A stretch of DNA of 64,000 bases from Nostoc calcicola FACHB-3891. Its GTDB lineage: Bacteria > Cyanobacteriota > Cyanobacteriia > Cyanobacteriales > Nostocaceae. Positions 42,893 to 51,935 of the stretch are shown here, piece after piece. Position 1 is the stretch's first letter. Every line of letters begins with the position of its first letter. Below the pieces are notes generated by a model. That model was not told where the DNA came from and searched no databases. It worked only from the letters and a program-made list of their open reading frames with translations. The translations under genes and the position numbers were made by a program. The stretch is from assembly GCF_014697355.1 (NCBI RefSeq), contig NZ_JACJRQ010000035.1, forward strand, positions 1 through 64,000. Direction: 5' to 3'.

Positions 42893-44668
42893 ATGTTCAA
42901 GAACATGACCTTGCAAACACGGTTGATTGCTTCATTTTTATTCATAGGACTGCTTGTATTTACAATGGCTTTGCTGGGATGGGTCGTCACCAACGAGTTA
43001 AATAAGTCAATTAATGAACTAACTTTGAATAACATCCCCAGCTCGTCTGGGGTGTGGAAGATTAAGGAAGGTCAGACACAAATTCAATCGGCAGAACGAT
43101 TATTATTTAATCCTGAAATTACTGTTAGTGAAAGAGAGAATGTAATCACTGAAATCCAGGATGCTTGGAAACAGATAAACGAAGGTATTGCACAGTACGA
43201 CGCAACTCCATCCGGACCTGAAGAATTAAAAGAGTATAACTTACTTAAAGAAAATTTGGAAACCTGGAAAAAAGTCCATGAGAAATTTCTAAATATTGAG
43301 CAACAGCTAAATCAAAATGGAATTAAAAATCCTTGGAAAAAAGAACTTGAATTAATCAGCCAGAAACAAGACTTATCATCAGCAGGATTTGTTAATATCA
43401 AAAGGACATTTGAGTTACGCAATCAAATAAATTATGAAGTCAAAAATAATGAAGATCCGTTATTTCAAATAAGTAGGGATCAAATCAAAAAACTTTTGAA
43501 TATTAATGAAAATTTGATATCAAATACACAAAAAGAAGTCGAACAGAATGTGGGTCGCAGCATGTTCTGGATTTCTGTAGGAATTGCCATTGGCCCGATA
43601 ACTGCGATTATTCTTGGGTTTGTAATCGCAAGGCAAATTGCATCTCAGGTTTTTGATGTCGTTAGAGTTGCAGAGCAAATTTCTCTAGGCAACTTAACAT
43701 CTCAGATTAAGGCTGACTCCAACAGTAAAGATGAAATGAATAGACTCTTAACTGCTTTCCAAACCATGACCGAGAGTCTTAACACTTTGATTCGTCAGGT
43801 ACAGCATTCGGGGATTCAAGTGACTAGCTCAGCGACTCAAATAGCAGCTTCGGGTAAACAATTAGAAGGAACGCTCACCGAGCAAGTAGCTTCTACAAAT
43901 GAGGTAACTGCCGCTACCAAAGAAATTTGCGCCACCTCTAGGGAACTAGTAACTGCAATGGAACAAGTTGCAAGCATTTCACAAATCACGACAACAGCGG
44001 CAAATGATAGCCAAAAAGATTTAGTGCGGATGGAAACGACCATGCGGCAGTTAGCAGAAGCCACTAATGCGATCGCTACCCGACTGGGAGTAATTAGCGA
44101 AAAGGCAAATAACATCAATAATATCGTTGTCACAATTACCAAAGTGGCAGACCAAACCAATCTGCTGTCGTTAAATGCGGCGATCGAAGCTGAAAAAGCT
44201 GGAGAGTATGGCTTGGGCTTTGCTGTAGTTGCTAGAGAAATTCGCCGATTAGCAGATCAAACTGCCATTGCTACCCTCGACATTGAGCAGATGGTCAAGC
44301 AAATGCAATCGTCAGTCTCTACAGGTGTGATGGAGATGGACAAGTTTACCGCAGAAGTCGGGCGGACTATAGAAGATGTTGCCACCATTAGCAGACAAAT
44401 TGGGCAAATTATCCAGCAAGTGCAAGACCTAAATCCGCGATTTGAGTTTGTCAACCAGGGTATGGAAACCCAATCTGTGGGAGCGCAACAAATTAGTGAT
44501 GCGATGATGCAGTTGAGCAGTACCTCCGTGCAAAGTACGGATTCGTTGCGAGAAATTAATCACGCCATAGCCCAACTTAACCAAGTAGCACAGGGATTGC
44601 GTCAAGAGATTGCCCGCTTTCAGGTGAAAACACAAAACTCTATACCCCTGATTCACCAATTCTCTTGA
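42893..44668 (+). CDS. methyl-accepting chemoreceptor (third of three)
   Basis: A 591-residue receptor starting MFKNMTLQTRLIASFLFIGL, a start typical of WspA-like receptors; an in-frame ATG at 42851 would add 14 residues. A periplasmic four-helix sensor (NIPSSSGVWKIKEGQTQIQS) follows, then a second membrane helix (ISVGIAIGPITAIILGFVIA), HAMP, and the shared signalling hairpin. The C terminus is extended slightly (KTQNSIPLIHQFS) compared with the others. It ends 9 bases before the next gene. Confidence 0.9.
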   Translation: MFKNMTLQTRLIASFLFIGLLVFTMALLGWVVTNELNKSINELTLNNIPSSSGVWKIKEGQTQIQSAERLLFNPEITVSERENVITEIQDAWKQINEGIAQYDATPSGPEELKEYNLLKENLETWKKVHEKFLNIEQQLNQNGIKNPWKKELELISQKQDLSSAGFVNIKRTFELRNQINYEVKNNEDPLFQISRDQIKKLLNINENLISNTQKEVEQNVGRSMFWISVGIAIGPITAIILGFVIARQIASQVFDVVRVAEQISLGNLTSQIKADSNSKDEMNRLLTAFQTMTESLNTLIRQVQHSGIQVTSSATQIAASGKQLEGTLTEQVASTNEVTAATKEICATSRELVTAMEQVASISQITTTAANDSQKDLVRMETTMRQLAEATNAIATRLGVISEKANNINNIVVTITKVADQTNLLSLNAAIEAEKAGEYGLGFAVVAREIRRLADQTAIATLDIEQMVKQMQSSVSTGVMEMDKFTAEVGRTIEDVATISRQIGQIIQQVQDLNPRFEFVNQGMETQSVGAQQISDAMMQLSSTSVQSTDSLREINHAIAQLNQVAQGLRQEIARFQVKTQNSIPLIHQFS

Positions 44669-44677
44669 GCAGCCCTT

Positions 44678-45397
44678 ATGAACCCGATCGCTACACTATC
44701 AAATATTGAACGTTGTTGGAATTCTATCGGCATTGAGGGCGATCGCTCCTGTCCCCAGCTAGCCACACACACCCACTGCCGCAATTGCCCTGTCTACTCT
44801 ACCGCCGGTCGCCACTTATTAGAGCGTTCCATCGTCGAAAATTATCGCCAGGAATGGACTCAGTTGTTGGCAGAATCCAGAGTCGATGAAAAGTCATCCT
44901 TTGGTTTGCCCACAACTCAATCTCTGACAGTTGTGATTTTTCGTCTGCAACGGGAATGGCTGGCACTTTCAGCCCAAATTTTCAAAGAAATGACCCTTCC
45001 AAGCGTCATTCATACCCTACCCCACCGGAGTAACCAAATTTTGCGGGGATTGGTGAATATCCGAGGCGAGTTGCTATTGTGTATCTCTTTGAATCACTTG
45101 CTGAATCTCGAAGTGGCTAACACAGCAGTGCCAACACTCACTCCGGTAGTCTATTCACGCATGGTAGTCGTGGAAAAGGCAGGTAATACTTGGGTTTTTG
45201 CTGTAGATGAACTTTATGGGGTACACCGATTCAACTCGGATGAATTACAAGATGCGCCCAAGAGTATGATTCAAGCGACTCAAAACTATACAAAAGGATT
45301 ATTTCATTGGCAACCTACATTTCAAAAACAAACGCTCAGTGTTAGCTACTTGGATGATGAACTGTTATTTTCCACCTTAGCCAGGAAGGTGCATTGA
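44678..45397 (+). CDS. cheW: CheW-like protein with Cys-rich N terminus (WspD-like)
   Basis: A 239-residue protein. The N-terminal 60 residues carry CWNSIGIEGDRSCPQL, then HCRNCPVYSTAGRHLLERS. I recall the same Cys-rich segment from WspD of Pseudomonas. A CheW domain follows (VIFRLQREWLALSAQIFKEM, GLVNIRGELLLCISLNHLL). Cys residues in a CxxC-like layout could bind a metal or sense redox, but this is not shown. Its TGA overlaps the ATG of cheA by one base, so the two are coupled. Confidence 0.9.
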   Translation: MNPIATLSNIERCWNSIGIEGDRSCPQLATHTHCRNCPVYSTAGRHLLERSIVENYRQEWTQLLAESRVDEKSSFGLPTTQSLTVVIFRLQREWLALSAQIFKEMTLPSVIHTLPHRSNQILRGLVNIRGELLLCISLNHLLNLEVANTAVPTLTPVVYSRMVVVEKAGNTWVFAVDELYGVHRFNSDELQDAPKSMIQATQNYTKGLFHWQPTFQKQTLSVSYLDDELLFSTLARKVH

Positions 45398-47625
45398 TGT
45401 TAGATGAATCCGATATCAGCAATCTTTCCTTGGTTGATTTATTCAACATGGAAGTCAAAGCCCAAGTTGTAGTCTTGAACGATTGTCTGTTGGCACTGGA
45501 GACTAAATCCGATCCGAAACAAGAACTGGCAGCCTTAATGCGGGCAGCCCACTGCATCAAGGGCGCTGCAAGGATTGTCCAAATCGAACCGGCGGTTAAT
45601 TTAGCCCATGTGATGGAAGATTGTTTTGTGGCGGCTCAGGCACAAACAGTCACTTTAACTGGCGATCGCCTTGATGTGTTACTCCAAGGAGTGGATATGC
45701 TGCTGCATATAGCTGATGCTGTTGCCGCCAATCCAAATTTAGAACTATCAACAGATGTCAGCATCACATCAGTGGTAAATGCGATCGCCAATATTTTGGT
45801 TTCAGAAGCAACCCCAGGGAATCAGGAGACAATATCTGCCCCTGTGCAAGTCTTAACATCAAAAGAAGCACCAAGCATTAGCCAAAACCGAGCGGTGCGA
45901 ATGAGTACTGACAATCTCAACCGCTTGATGGGATTAGCAGGAGAATCGTTAGTTGAAGCTAACTGGTTAGAGCCATTTGCCAACTCTTTACTCAAACTGA
46001 AAGCAAATCAGGGAGAGTTGTCTAACATGCTAGAAAAGTTACAAGACTTATTAGGCAACGAGCTTTTGAATCGGCAAATTAAGGAAAATTTAACTGCCAT
46101 TCGTCAAAAAGCCAACGAATGTTGCCAGATGACGAGCGATCGCCAAAATGAACTAGAATTATTTTCCCAGCGGTCTGCTAACCTTGCCCAGCGGTTGTAT
46201 CAGGAAGTGATTGCGACCCGGATGTGTTCGTTTTCTGATGGCGGACAGGGATTTCCCCGCATGGTGCGCGACTTAGCAAAGCAGTTGGGCAAACAGGTAA
46301 ATTTGGAAATTCTCGGTAAATCTACTTTGGTAGATCGGGATATTCTAGAACGTTTAGAGGCTCCATTAACCCATATTTTGCGAAATGCGATCGCTCATGG
46401 CATCGAATTGCCCCAAGAGCGTCTAGCAGTAGGAAAATCAGAAGCAGGAATTATTCGCATTGAAGTTGCCCATCGGGCTGGAATGTTGTTTATTACCGTT
46501 TCAGATGATGGACGGGGAATTGATATAGAGTTTTTGCGTCAAGCAGTCATCAGCAAACAACTGACAAACCCGGAAATGGCAACTCAACTTACCGAAGCCG
46601 AGTTGATGGAGTTCCTGTTTTTGCCTGGTTTTTCCACAACCCACACTGTAACCGAAATTTCTGGTCGGGGTGTGGGGCTGGATATAGCCCATAGCACAGT
46701 GCGAGAAGTTGGCGGCACGCTGCGGGCTGTCTCTGTACCAGGAAAAGGCATGACCTTTTACTTACAGTTACCGCTGACCCTATCTGTAACTCGCACTCTG
46801 TTGGTGGAAATTGCTGGCGAACCCTATGCCTTTGGGCTGACGCGCATTGAACAGGTGGTAATCTTGTCCAGATCTAATATTGCTTTGTCAGAAAATCGCC
46901 CATTTTTCCTGATCAATAATCAACCTGTGGAGTTGATTTTGGCAAGCCAAGTTTTAGAGTTACCATCACCTGCGGTGAACATAGAATCTCTGTCAGTGAT
47001 TGTAATTAGCGATCGCTTCAATCGTTATGGATTAGTTGTAGATCGGTTTTTGGGCGAGCATAGTTTGGTTGTCCGACCCCTAGATTCCCGCCTTGGTAAA
47101 GTCCCCAACATTAGCGCCGCCGCCCTCATGGATGATGGCTCCCCAGTGTTGATTGTCGATGTCGAAGATTTAGTACGTTCTATTGTTAAAGTATTTTCCA
47201 GCGGACAACTTTCTCAAGTGAATCAGTCTGCTTATCAGGTAGTTAGCAAAACCTACAAACGCGTGTTAGTGGTGGATGATTCCATTACAGTACGGGAAAT
47301 GGAACGCAAACTCTTGGAAAATAATGGTTACAAAGTTGAAGTCGCAGTCAATGGTATGGATGGTTGGAACGCAGTCCGCAGTGGCAATTACCATTTGGTA
47401 GTCACAGATATTGATATGCCCCGGATGAACGGCTTTGAACTTACCAGCCTGATCAAAACTCATGCCAAGTTGAAGCAAACACCCGTGATTATTGTTTCTT
47501 ATAAAGACCGGGAAGAAGACCGACTGCAAGGGTTAGAAGCAGGTGCAGACTACTACCTCACCAAAAGCAGCTTTCATGATGACACTCTGTTAAAGGCGGC
47601 GATCGATCTCATTGGAGAAGCGTGA
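45397..47625 (+). CDS. cheA: CheA hybrid histidine kinase with C-terminal receiver (WspE-like)
   Basis: A 742-residue kinase. The HPt domain has phospho-accepting His near residue 50 (RAAHCIKGAARIVQ). The dimerisation region follows, then the ATPase with N box HILRNAIAHGIE, G1 DDGRGID and G2 GRGVGLDIA. A CheW-like domain comes next, and a receiver with VLVVDDSITVREME, phospho-Asp in VTDIDMPRMNG and the conserved Lys in YYLTKSS. All catalytic residues are present. The CheA-REC fusion is the WspE/FrzE arrangement. The start is the ATG at 45397. Confidence 0.95.
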   Translation: MLDESDISNLSLVDLFNMEVKAQVVVLNDCLLALETKSDPKQELAALMRAAHCIKGAARIVQIEPAVNLAHVMEDCFVAAQAQTVTLTGDRLDVLLQGVDMLLHIADAVAANPNLELSTDVSITSVVNAIANILVSEATPGNQETISAPVQVLTSKEAPSISQNRAVRMSTDNLNRLMGLAGESLVEANWLEPFANSLLKLKANQGELSNMLEKLQDLLGNELLNRQIKENLTAIRQKANECCQMTSDRQNELELFSQRSANLAQRLYQEVIATRMCSFSDGGQGFPRMVRDLAKQLGKQVNLEILGKSTLVDRDILERLEAPLTHILRNAIAHGIELPQERLAVGKSEAGIIRIEVAHRAGMLFITVSDDGRGIDIEFLRQAVISKQLTNPEMATQLTEAELMEFLFLPGFSTTHTVTEISGRGVGLDIAHSTVREVGGTLRAVSVPGKGMTFYLQLPLTLSVTRTLLVEIAGEPYAFGLTRIEQVVILSRSNIALSENRPFFLINNQPVELILASQVLELPSPAVNIESLSVIVISDRFNRYGLVVDRFLGEHSLVVRPLDSRLGKVPNISAAALMDDGSPVLIVDVEDLVRSIVKVFSSGQLSQVNQSAYQVVSKTYKRVLVVDDSITVREMERKLLENNGYKVEVAVNGMDGWNAVRSGNYHLVVTDIDMPRMNGFELTSLIKTHAKLKQTPVIIVSYKDREEDRLQGLEAGADYYLTKSSFHDDTLLKAAIDLIGEA

Positions 47626-47828
47626 GTAGCAAATTTTAGATTTTAGATTTGGGATTTTCAATTAAAAGTCGTAGGGGCGCACAGCTGTGCGCCCCTACAA
47701 ATGTACAAATAATTTGGGATAATTTATTTTTTGGAAGTCCCTAAAAGCGCTTAGCAATAAATCTTTCACAATCCCAAATCTAAAATTCAAAATCCCAAAA
47801 ATCCAAAATCTAAAATCCAAAATCTCAA
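47626..47828. repeat. cheA-cheB gap with CCAAAAT/ATTTTAG heptamers
   Basis: Tandem ATTTTAG units occur after the cheA stop, and CCAAAAT/CTAAAAT units run from 47770 to 47828 up to the cheB ATG. The two blocks are complementary and enclose miniature element copy C, so the whole gap could fold as one structure. Confidence 0.6.
47651..47744. mobile_element. miniature element, GGGACTTCC family, copy C (one end decayed)
   Basis: In reverse orientation to copy B it has the 28-bp perfect palindrome at 47671-47698 (arms GTAGGGGCGCACAG), then the complement of the shared inner segment, and the end TTGGAAGTCCCTAA. The other end (TTTTCAATTAAAAGTC) is recognisable but diverged. It sits between cheA and cheB inside the signalling cluster, surrounded by ATTTTAG heptamers. 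Confidence 0.55.
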
Positions 47829-48839
47829 ATGGTATGGCTTGTGAGAATTGCGATCGCTAACGATATGCTCATAGCAGTAGAGGCAATGCGGCGTGTTCTG
47901 GTCAGAGTACCAGAATACAAGCTAGCGTGGGTTGCCTACGATGGTGCCCAAGCCGTGAGCAAGTGTGCGGCTGATACTCCCGACTTGATTTTGATGGATG
48001 TGCTGATGCCCAGTATGAATGGAGTAGAAGCTACACGGCACATCATGAGCCAATCTCCCTGCGCTATTGTGATGGTCACTGCTAGCGTTAATCGCTACGC
48101 GGCCCAAGTCTTTGAAGCAATGAGTTATGGAGCCTTAGATGCCATCAACATACCAGCCTTAGGTGACGGTAATGGGCTGCTAAATAAAATTGCCACCATC
48201 GCCCGCTTAATTGGCAAATCTTCACATCGGCGTCTCCAGCCTACCGCTTACCCAAAATCACTTCCACCCCTAATTGTTATCGGGGCTTCTACTGGTGGAC
48301 CTCAAGCTTTATTAGCTATTCTTTCCCAATTTCCTCAGGATTTTTCTGGGGCTGTGGTGATTGTTCAACATTTAGATGCCCAGTTTGCTTCAGGTTTTGC
48401 TAATTGGTTAGATGAGCAAGTTTCTCTGCCAGTAAAGCTTGCTAGTCCAGGGTCATCACCACAGCCTGGTCAAGTTCTGCTTGCTGGCACAAATGATCAT
48501 CTAGTTATGCGTCCCGACCTCACCCTTGACTATGACAAACAATCCCAGGATTGCTTCTATCAGCCATCAATTGATATCTTTTTTTCCAGTGTGGCTCAGC
48601 ATTGGACTGGAAAAGGAATTGGGGTGTTGCTGACGGGGATGGGTCGGGATGGCGCTCAAGGCTTAAAACGATTGCGCCAAACAGGTTGGCACACCATTGC
48701 CCAAAACCGTCAAACTTGTGTTGTTTACGGTATGCCCAAAGTCGCGTCAGAATTGAACGCTGCTGTGGAGGTTTTGCCAATTGAGGCGATCGCATCAGCC
48801 TGTATCAAGTTTTTACCCAACTCAAAATTGTCTCTTTAA
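47829..48839 (+). CDS. cheB: CheB-type methylesterase (WspF-like)
   Basis: A 336-residue protein. The receiver domain starts VRIAIANDMLIAVEAMRRVL, with phospho-Asp in LILMDVLMPSMNG. The first acidic residue of the usual pocket is Asn (AND), and the conserved Lys is replaced (ALDAINIPA). WspF has the same IxNDM start, as I recall, so this is a subfamily trait. The methylesterase domain has Ser in IGASTGGPQA, His in VQHLDAQFA and Asp in TGMGRDGAQG, all intact. It removes receptor methyl groups and, in Wsp systems, damps output. Confidence 0.93.
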   Translation: MVWLVRIAIANDMLIAVEAMRRVLVRVPEYKLAWVAYDGAQAVSKCAADTPDLILMDVLMPSMNGVEATRHIMSQSPCAIVMVTASVNRYAAQVFEAMSYGALDAINIPALGDGNGLLNKIATIARLIGKSSHRRLQPTAYPKSLPPLIVIGASTGGPQALLAILSQFPQDFSGAVVIVQHLDAQFASGFANWLDEQVSLPVKLASPGSSPQPGQVLLAGTNDHLVMRPDLTLDYDKQSQDCFYQPSIDIFFSSVAQHWTGKGIGVLLTGMGRDGAQGLKRLRQTGWHTIAQNRQTCVVYGMPKVASELNAAVEVLPIEAIASACIKFLPNSKLSL

Positions 48840-49109
48840 GGCTGTCATTAAGCTTGCTCTAACTTATTTACGGTGAAATACTTAATGGACTATTAAATAA
48901 TAATACTACATAATTTTCTGGGCATTTATCACTGAAATTTTAGTATAGTAGAACACTAAAAAATGAGAGTGACTATGAAAATACTTTTGCGAAGTATTTC
49001 AAATTACTAATAACACTGATATACTGATATATAATTGTGACATTTAAAGCTAATAGATTTTATTTGTTAGTTTGTAATGATTGAAACAAACACCAATTTA
49101 AGGTGCTAA

Positions 49110-50510
49110 ATGAATCTGCAAGAAACAGCACTCTTACAAAGATCTCCAAGGACAGCAAGATTATCACCGAAGTGGGGTGAACGGCAAACTCCACAAGGTG
49201 TACCATTTATTTTAGATTCCAAACCATCCACAGTCAGGCTTTTGCTAATTGACGATCAGGTAATTATTAGTGAAGCTTTTCGTCGGATAATTGCGACAGA
49301 AACAGATATTTCCCTTTACTACACAAGCAATCCAACTGACGCTATTCAAGATGCGATCGCCATTGCACCAACGGTGATATTTTTGGATATGGTCATGCCA
49401 GATATAGATGGATTAATGCTGCTGCGCTGGTTTCGCTCTCATCCAGTGACTCGTGATGTTCCCATCGTTATGTTATCCAGCAAAGAGGAACCAAAGCTCA
49501 AAGCCGAAGCCTTTGCTGAAGGTGCAAATGACTACCTAATCAAATTACCCGACGCAGTTGAGTTAATTGCCCGCATTCGTTATCATTCCAAAGCATACAA
49601 TAACCTCAAAGCACTCACTACAGCAACTGCTACCGCCCAACTTCAAGCACAACAATTAGAACATACGTTACGAGAATTACAAACTACGCAAGTTCAATTG
49701 ATCCAGACTGAGAAAATGTCTAGCTTGGGTCGTATGGTTGCAGGTTTAGCCCACGAAATCAATAATCCCGTGAATTTTATTCATGGGAATTTTAACCACT
49801 TAAACAACCATGTTAATTGTCTGTTAAATTTAATTGAACTCTATCAACAAAAACATCCTGAATCCTTACCTGCATTGGAGGATGAATTTGGTGATTTTAA
49901 CCTTGATTTTATCATTGAGGATTTACCCAAAATTCTGTCATCCATGAGGATAGGAACCGATCGGATTCGTGAGATTGTTCTCTCATTAAGAAATTTTTCT
50001 CGACTCGATCAGTCAGATAAAAAAGCTGTTAATATTCACGAGGGAATTGAAAGTACTTTATTACTTTTAAGCCATCGGCTAAAACAAAAAATTGAAATTA
50101 TTAAAAAATATGAAAATCTTCCACTAGTCCAATGTTATCCAGCACAACTGAATCAAGTATTCATGAATATTCTCAGTAATAGCATTGATGCTTTACTAGA
50201 GTTAGATGAACACAGACAAAAACAAATTGTGATTACAACTGAAGTCACGGAATTGGCAACAGTCATCATTAAATTTCAAGATAACGGCTCTGGAATTGAT
50301 GCCGAAATCCAAAGTAAGATATTCGATCCTTTTTTCACAACTAAACCTGTGAATAAAGGAACAGGACTAGGCTTAGCAATTAGCTATCAAATTATTGAAA
50401 AACATCAAGGAAATATCCAGCTAAAATCTGAGCTTGGTTATGGAACAGAATTTGCAATTGAAATTCCAATAGCATTACCAGTTAAAGATTTCGGCGCAAT
50501 TTCTGCATAA
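49110..50510 (+). CDS. response receiver-histidine kinase, likely output of the Wsp-like cluster
   Basis: A 466-residue soluble protein. A receiver domain at about 45-165 (VRLLLIDDQVIISEAFRRII, phospho-Asp in VIFLDMVMPDIDG) is followed by a coiled linker. A HisKA domain has His in GLAHEINNPVNFIHG, and an ATPase has N box NILSNSIDALLE, G1 DNGSGID, FFTTKPVNKG and G2 GTGLGLAIS. Sited last in the cluster where WspR (REC-GGDEF) lies in Pseudomonas, it may receive phosphate from CheA and pass it to an unlinked regulator. The 270-base gap before it is AT-rich and may hold its own promoter. Confidence 0.88.
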   Translation: MNLQETALLQRSPRTARLSPKWGERQTPQGVPFILDSKPSTVRLLLIDDQVIISEAFRRIIATETDISLYYTSNPTDAIQDAIAIAPTVIFLDMVMPDIDGLMLLRWFRSHPVTRDVPIVMLSSKEEPKLKAEAFAEGANDYLIKLPDAVELIARIRYHSKAYNNLKALTTATATAQLQAQQLEHTLRELQTTQVQLIQTEKMSSLGRMVAGLAHEINNPVNFIHGNFNHLNNHVNCLLNLIELYQQKHPESLPALEDEFGDFNLDFIIEDLPKILSSMRIGTDRIREIVLSLRNFSRLDQSDKKAVNIHEGIESTLLLLSHRLKQKIEIIKKYENLPLVQCYPAQLNQVFMNILSNSIDALLELDEHRQKQIVITTEVTELATVIIKFQDNGSGIDAEIQSKIFDPFFTTKPVNKGTGLGLAISYQIIEKHQGNIQLKSELGYGTEFAIEIPIALPVKDFGAISA

Positions 50511-50929
50511 ATTAGAAACACCATAATCTTCTTCCTAGCTCTAAATTCAGTTCATGGAATTAGATGGTTGCTGACACTTCTACGGTCTAAAGCTGATGGG
50601 ATTCTTGACTTAAGGGGTTCTAATGAACTTGTCGCACTATTTGCCTTCCACCTGTGAAGGACAGAAGGAAAAACTTAAAGCCGTCCCTGATTGGCAAGAA
50701 CGGCTAAGAGAATTTGTTGACCAACTAATTTCAGATATACCCAAAAATGACTAGTAATGGGCAGCTTTGTCCAGAAATTAAGTTACGGTATCAACCCCTG
50801 AAATCCCAAAAAAATTTTAGGGTCTTACTACTGGGCTTTTTGCTGTAATTTTTTTACAAAAATTTCAGATTTCGGATTTTGGATTTTAGATTATCAATCC
50901 AAAATCCAAAATCTAAAATCTAAAATGGG
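50511..50929. other. intergenic, 419 bp, with a possible small ORF and a heptamer hairpin
   Basis: It contains the 43-codon frame listed separately (50623-50754). An inverted heptamer array lies at about 50871-50923 (GGATTTT units, then CCAAAAT units), likely a hairpin at the 3' end of the response regulator gene. Otherwise nothing is recognised. Confidence 0.5.
50623..50754 (+). CDS. possible 43-residue protein
   Basis: ATG at 50623 to TAG at 50754, reading MNLSHYLPSTCEGQKEKLKA, then VPDWQERLREFVDQLISDIP. A GGGG but no clear ribosome-binding site lies upstream. The second half would be an amphipathic helix. I do not recognise it; it could be real, a fragment, or chance. Confidence 0.25.
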   Translation: MNLSHYLPSTCEGQKEKLKAVPDWQERLREFVDQLISDIPKND

Positions 50930-51610
50930 CTATGCCATTTGATTTTCAATCGCCCACCGCGCTAGTTCAGTGCGGTTGTGGAGATTGGTTTTGCCCAACA
51001 TGTTGGACACATGGCTTTCAACTGTACGCTGACTAACGTTAAGTTCTTCAGCGATTTCCCGGTTAGCTAAACCCCTAGCTACAAACTGAACTACTTTCAG
51101 TTCGGTTGGGGTTAACTGCACATCAAAGGGAACTTGGATGCGGGAACCGTTTTCGCCTCCTTTCGCTTGGTGTTCTTTCCAACGGATAGTTTGTTTCAGT
51201 GAGGACTCAACTTGGGCTACGAGTTCTTCTGGTTCAAAAGGCTTGACCATATAAACATCAGCACCTTTATTCAGACCTTTAACTCGGTCTGCACTTTGTC
51301 CTTTAGCTGAAAGGAAAAGAACTGGAATCCAGCTGGTGCGTTCGTTTTGCCGGACTTGTTCCACAAAAGTATATCCGTCCATTTCCGGCATCATCACATC
51401 GCAGATGATCATGTCTGGAACATCTTGCTCTAAAATTTCCAGAGCTTCACGTCCATTTTCGGCGGTGATGACTTCATATCCCCGGAATTCTAAGTAATCC
51501 TTCACCAGCAAGATGAGGTTAGGGTCATCATCAATCAATAGAAGTCGTTTGTGATCTTTCATGCTGGGCTCTTTCATAGCAGTGGCACTTGTCGCGCTTC
51601 GGTCCATCAA
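50930..51610 (-). CDS. NarL/LuxR-type response regulator
   Basis: A 226-residue transcription factor. The receiver domain (KRLLLIDDDPNLILLVKDYL, phospho-Asp in MIICDVMMPEMDG, Lys in YMVKPFEPEEL) is joined to a LuxR helix-turn-helix (LTPTELKVVQFVARGLANRE, then VSQRTVESHVSNMLGKTNLH). It resembles the conserved cyanobacterial/plastid Ycf29-type regulators, but I cannot confirm that. No cognate kinase is adjacent; the kinase at 49110 is on the other strand, converging on it. Starts at 51577 and 51562 are also possible. Confidence 0.9.
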   Translation of the reverse strand: MMDRSATSATAMKEPSMKDHKRLLLIDDDPNLILLVKDYLEFRGYEVITAENGREALEILEQDVPDMIICDVMMPEMDGYTFVEQVRQNERTSWIPVLFLSAKGQSADRVKGLNKGADVYMVKPFEPEELVAQVESSLKQTIRWKEHQAKGGENGSRIQVPFDVQLTPTELKVVQFVARGLANREIAEELNVSQRTVESHVSNMLGKTNLHNRTELARWAIENQMA

Positions 51611-51935
51611 GGTCTTGAATATTTATCCTCTATGGTGGTTTATGTGAGATGTTGTCCTTTTGCCTACTTAACTTGCCTTTGCTGTCTCAAGTCTCAAAAA
51701 TGCCGAGCACTTTCAAGAGACTACTAGCTCGATAGCAAAAGTCCAGCAAGGATACGTATAGCAGTAGTATCTATAATGCGCTATTATATATCGCTTTGAA
51801 AGTGACGAGCTAAAAAACACTGATTAAATAATAATCTTTCTGACTCACTAGTTAAGTATTGGCTTAAAGATGACCCTACCTCAAAACCAAGCCGCACTTT
51901 CTTAAAGCTTACTGCTACAACGTATCCTTCGGTTG
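51611..51935. other. intergenic, 325 bp, nothing recognised
   Basis: Mixed-composition sequence between the response regulator and the ferredoxin-like gene, both on the minus strand. No ORF, repeat or hairpin stands out. It presumably holds the regulator's promoter. Confidence 0.4.
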
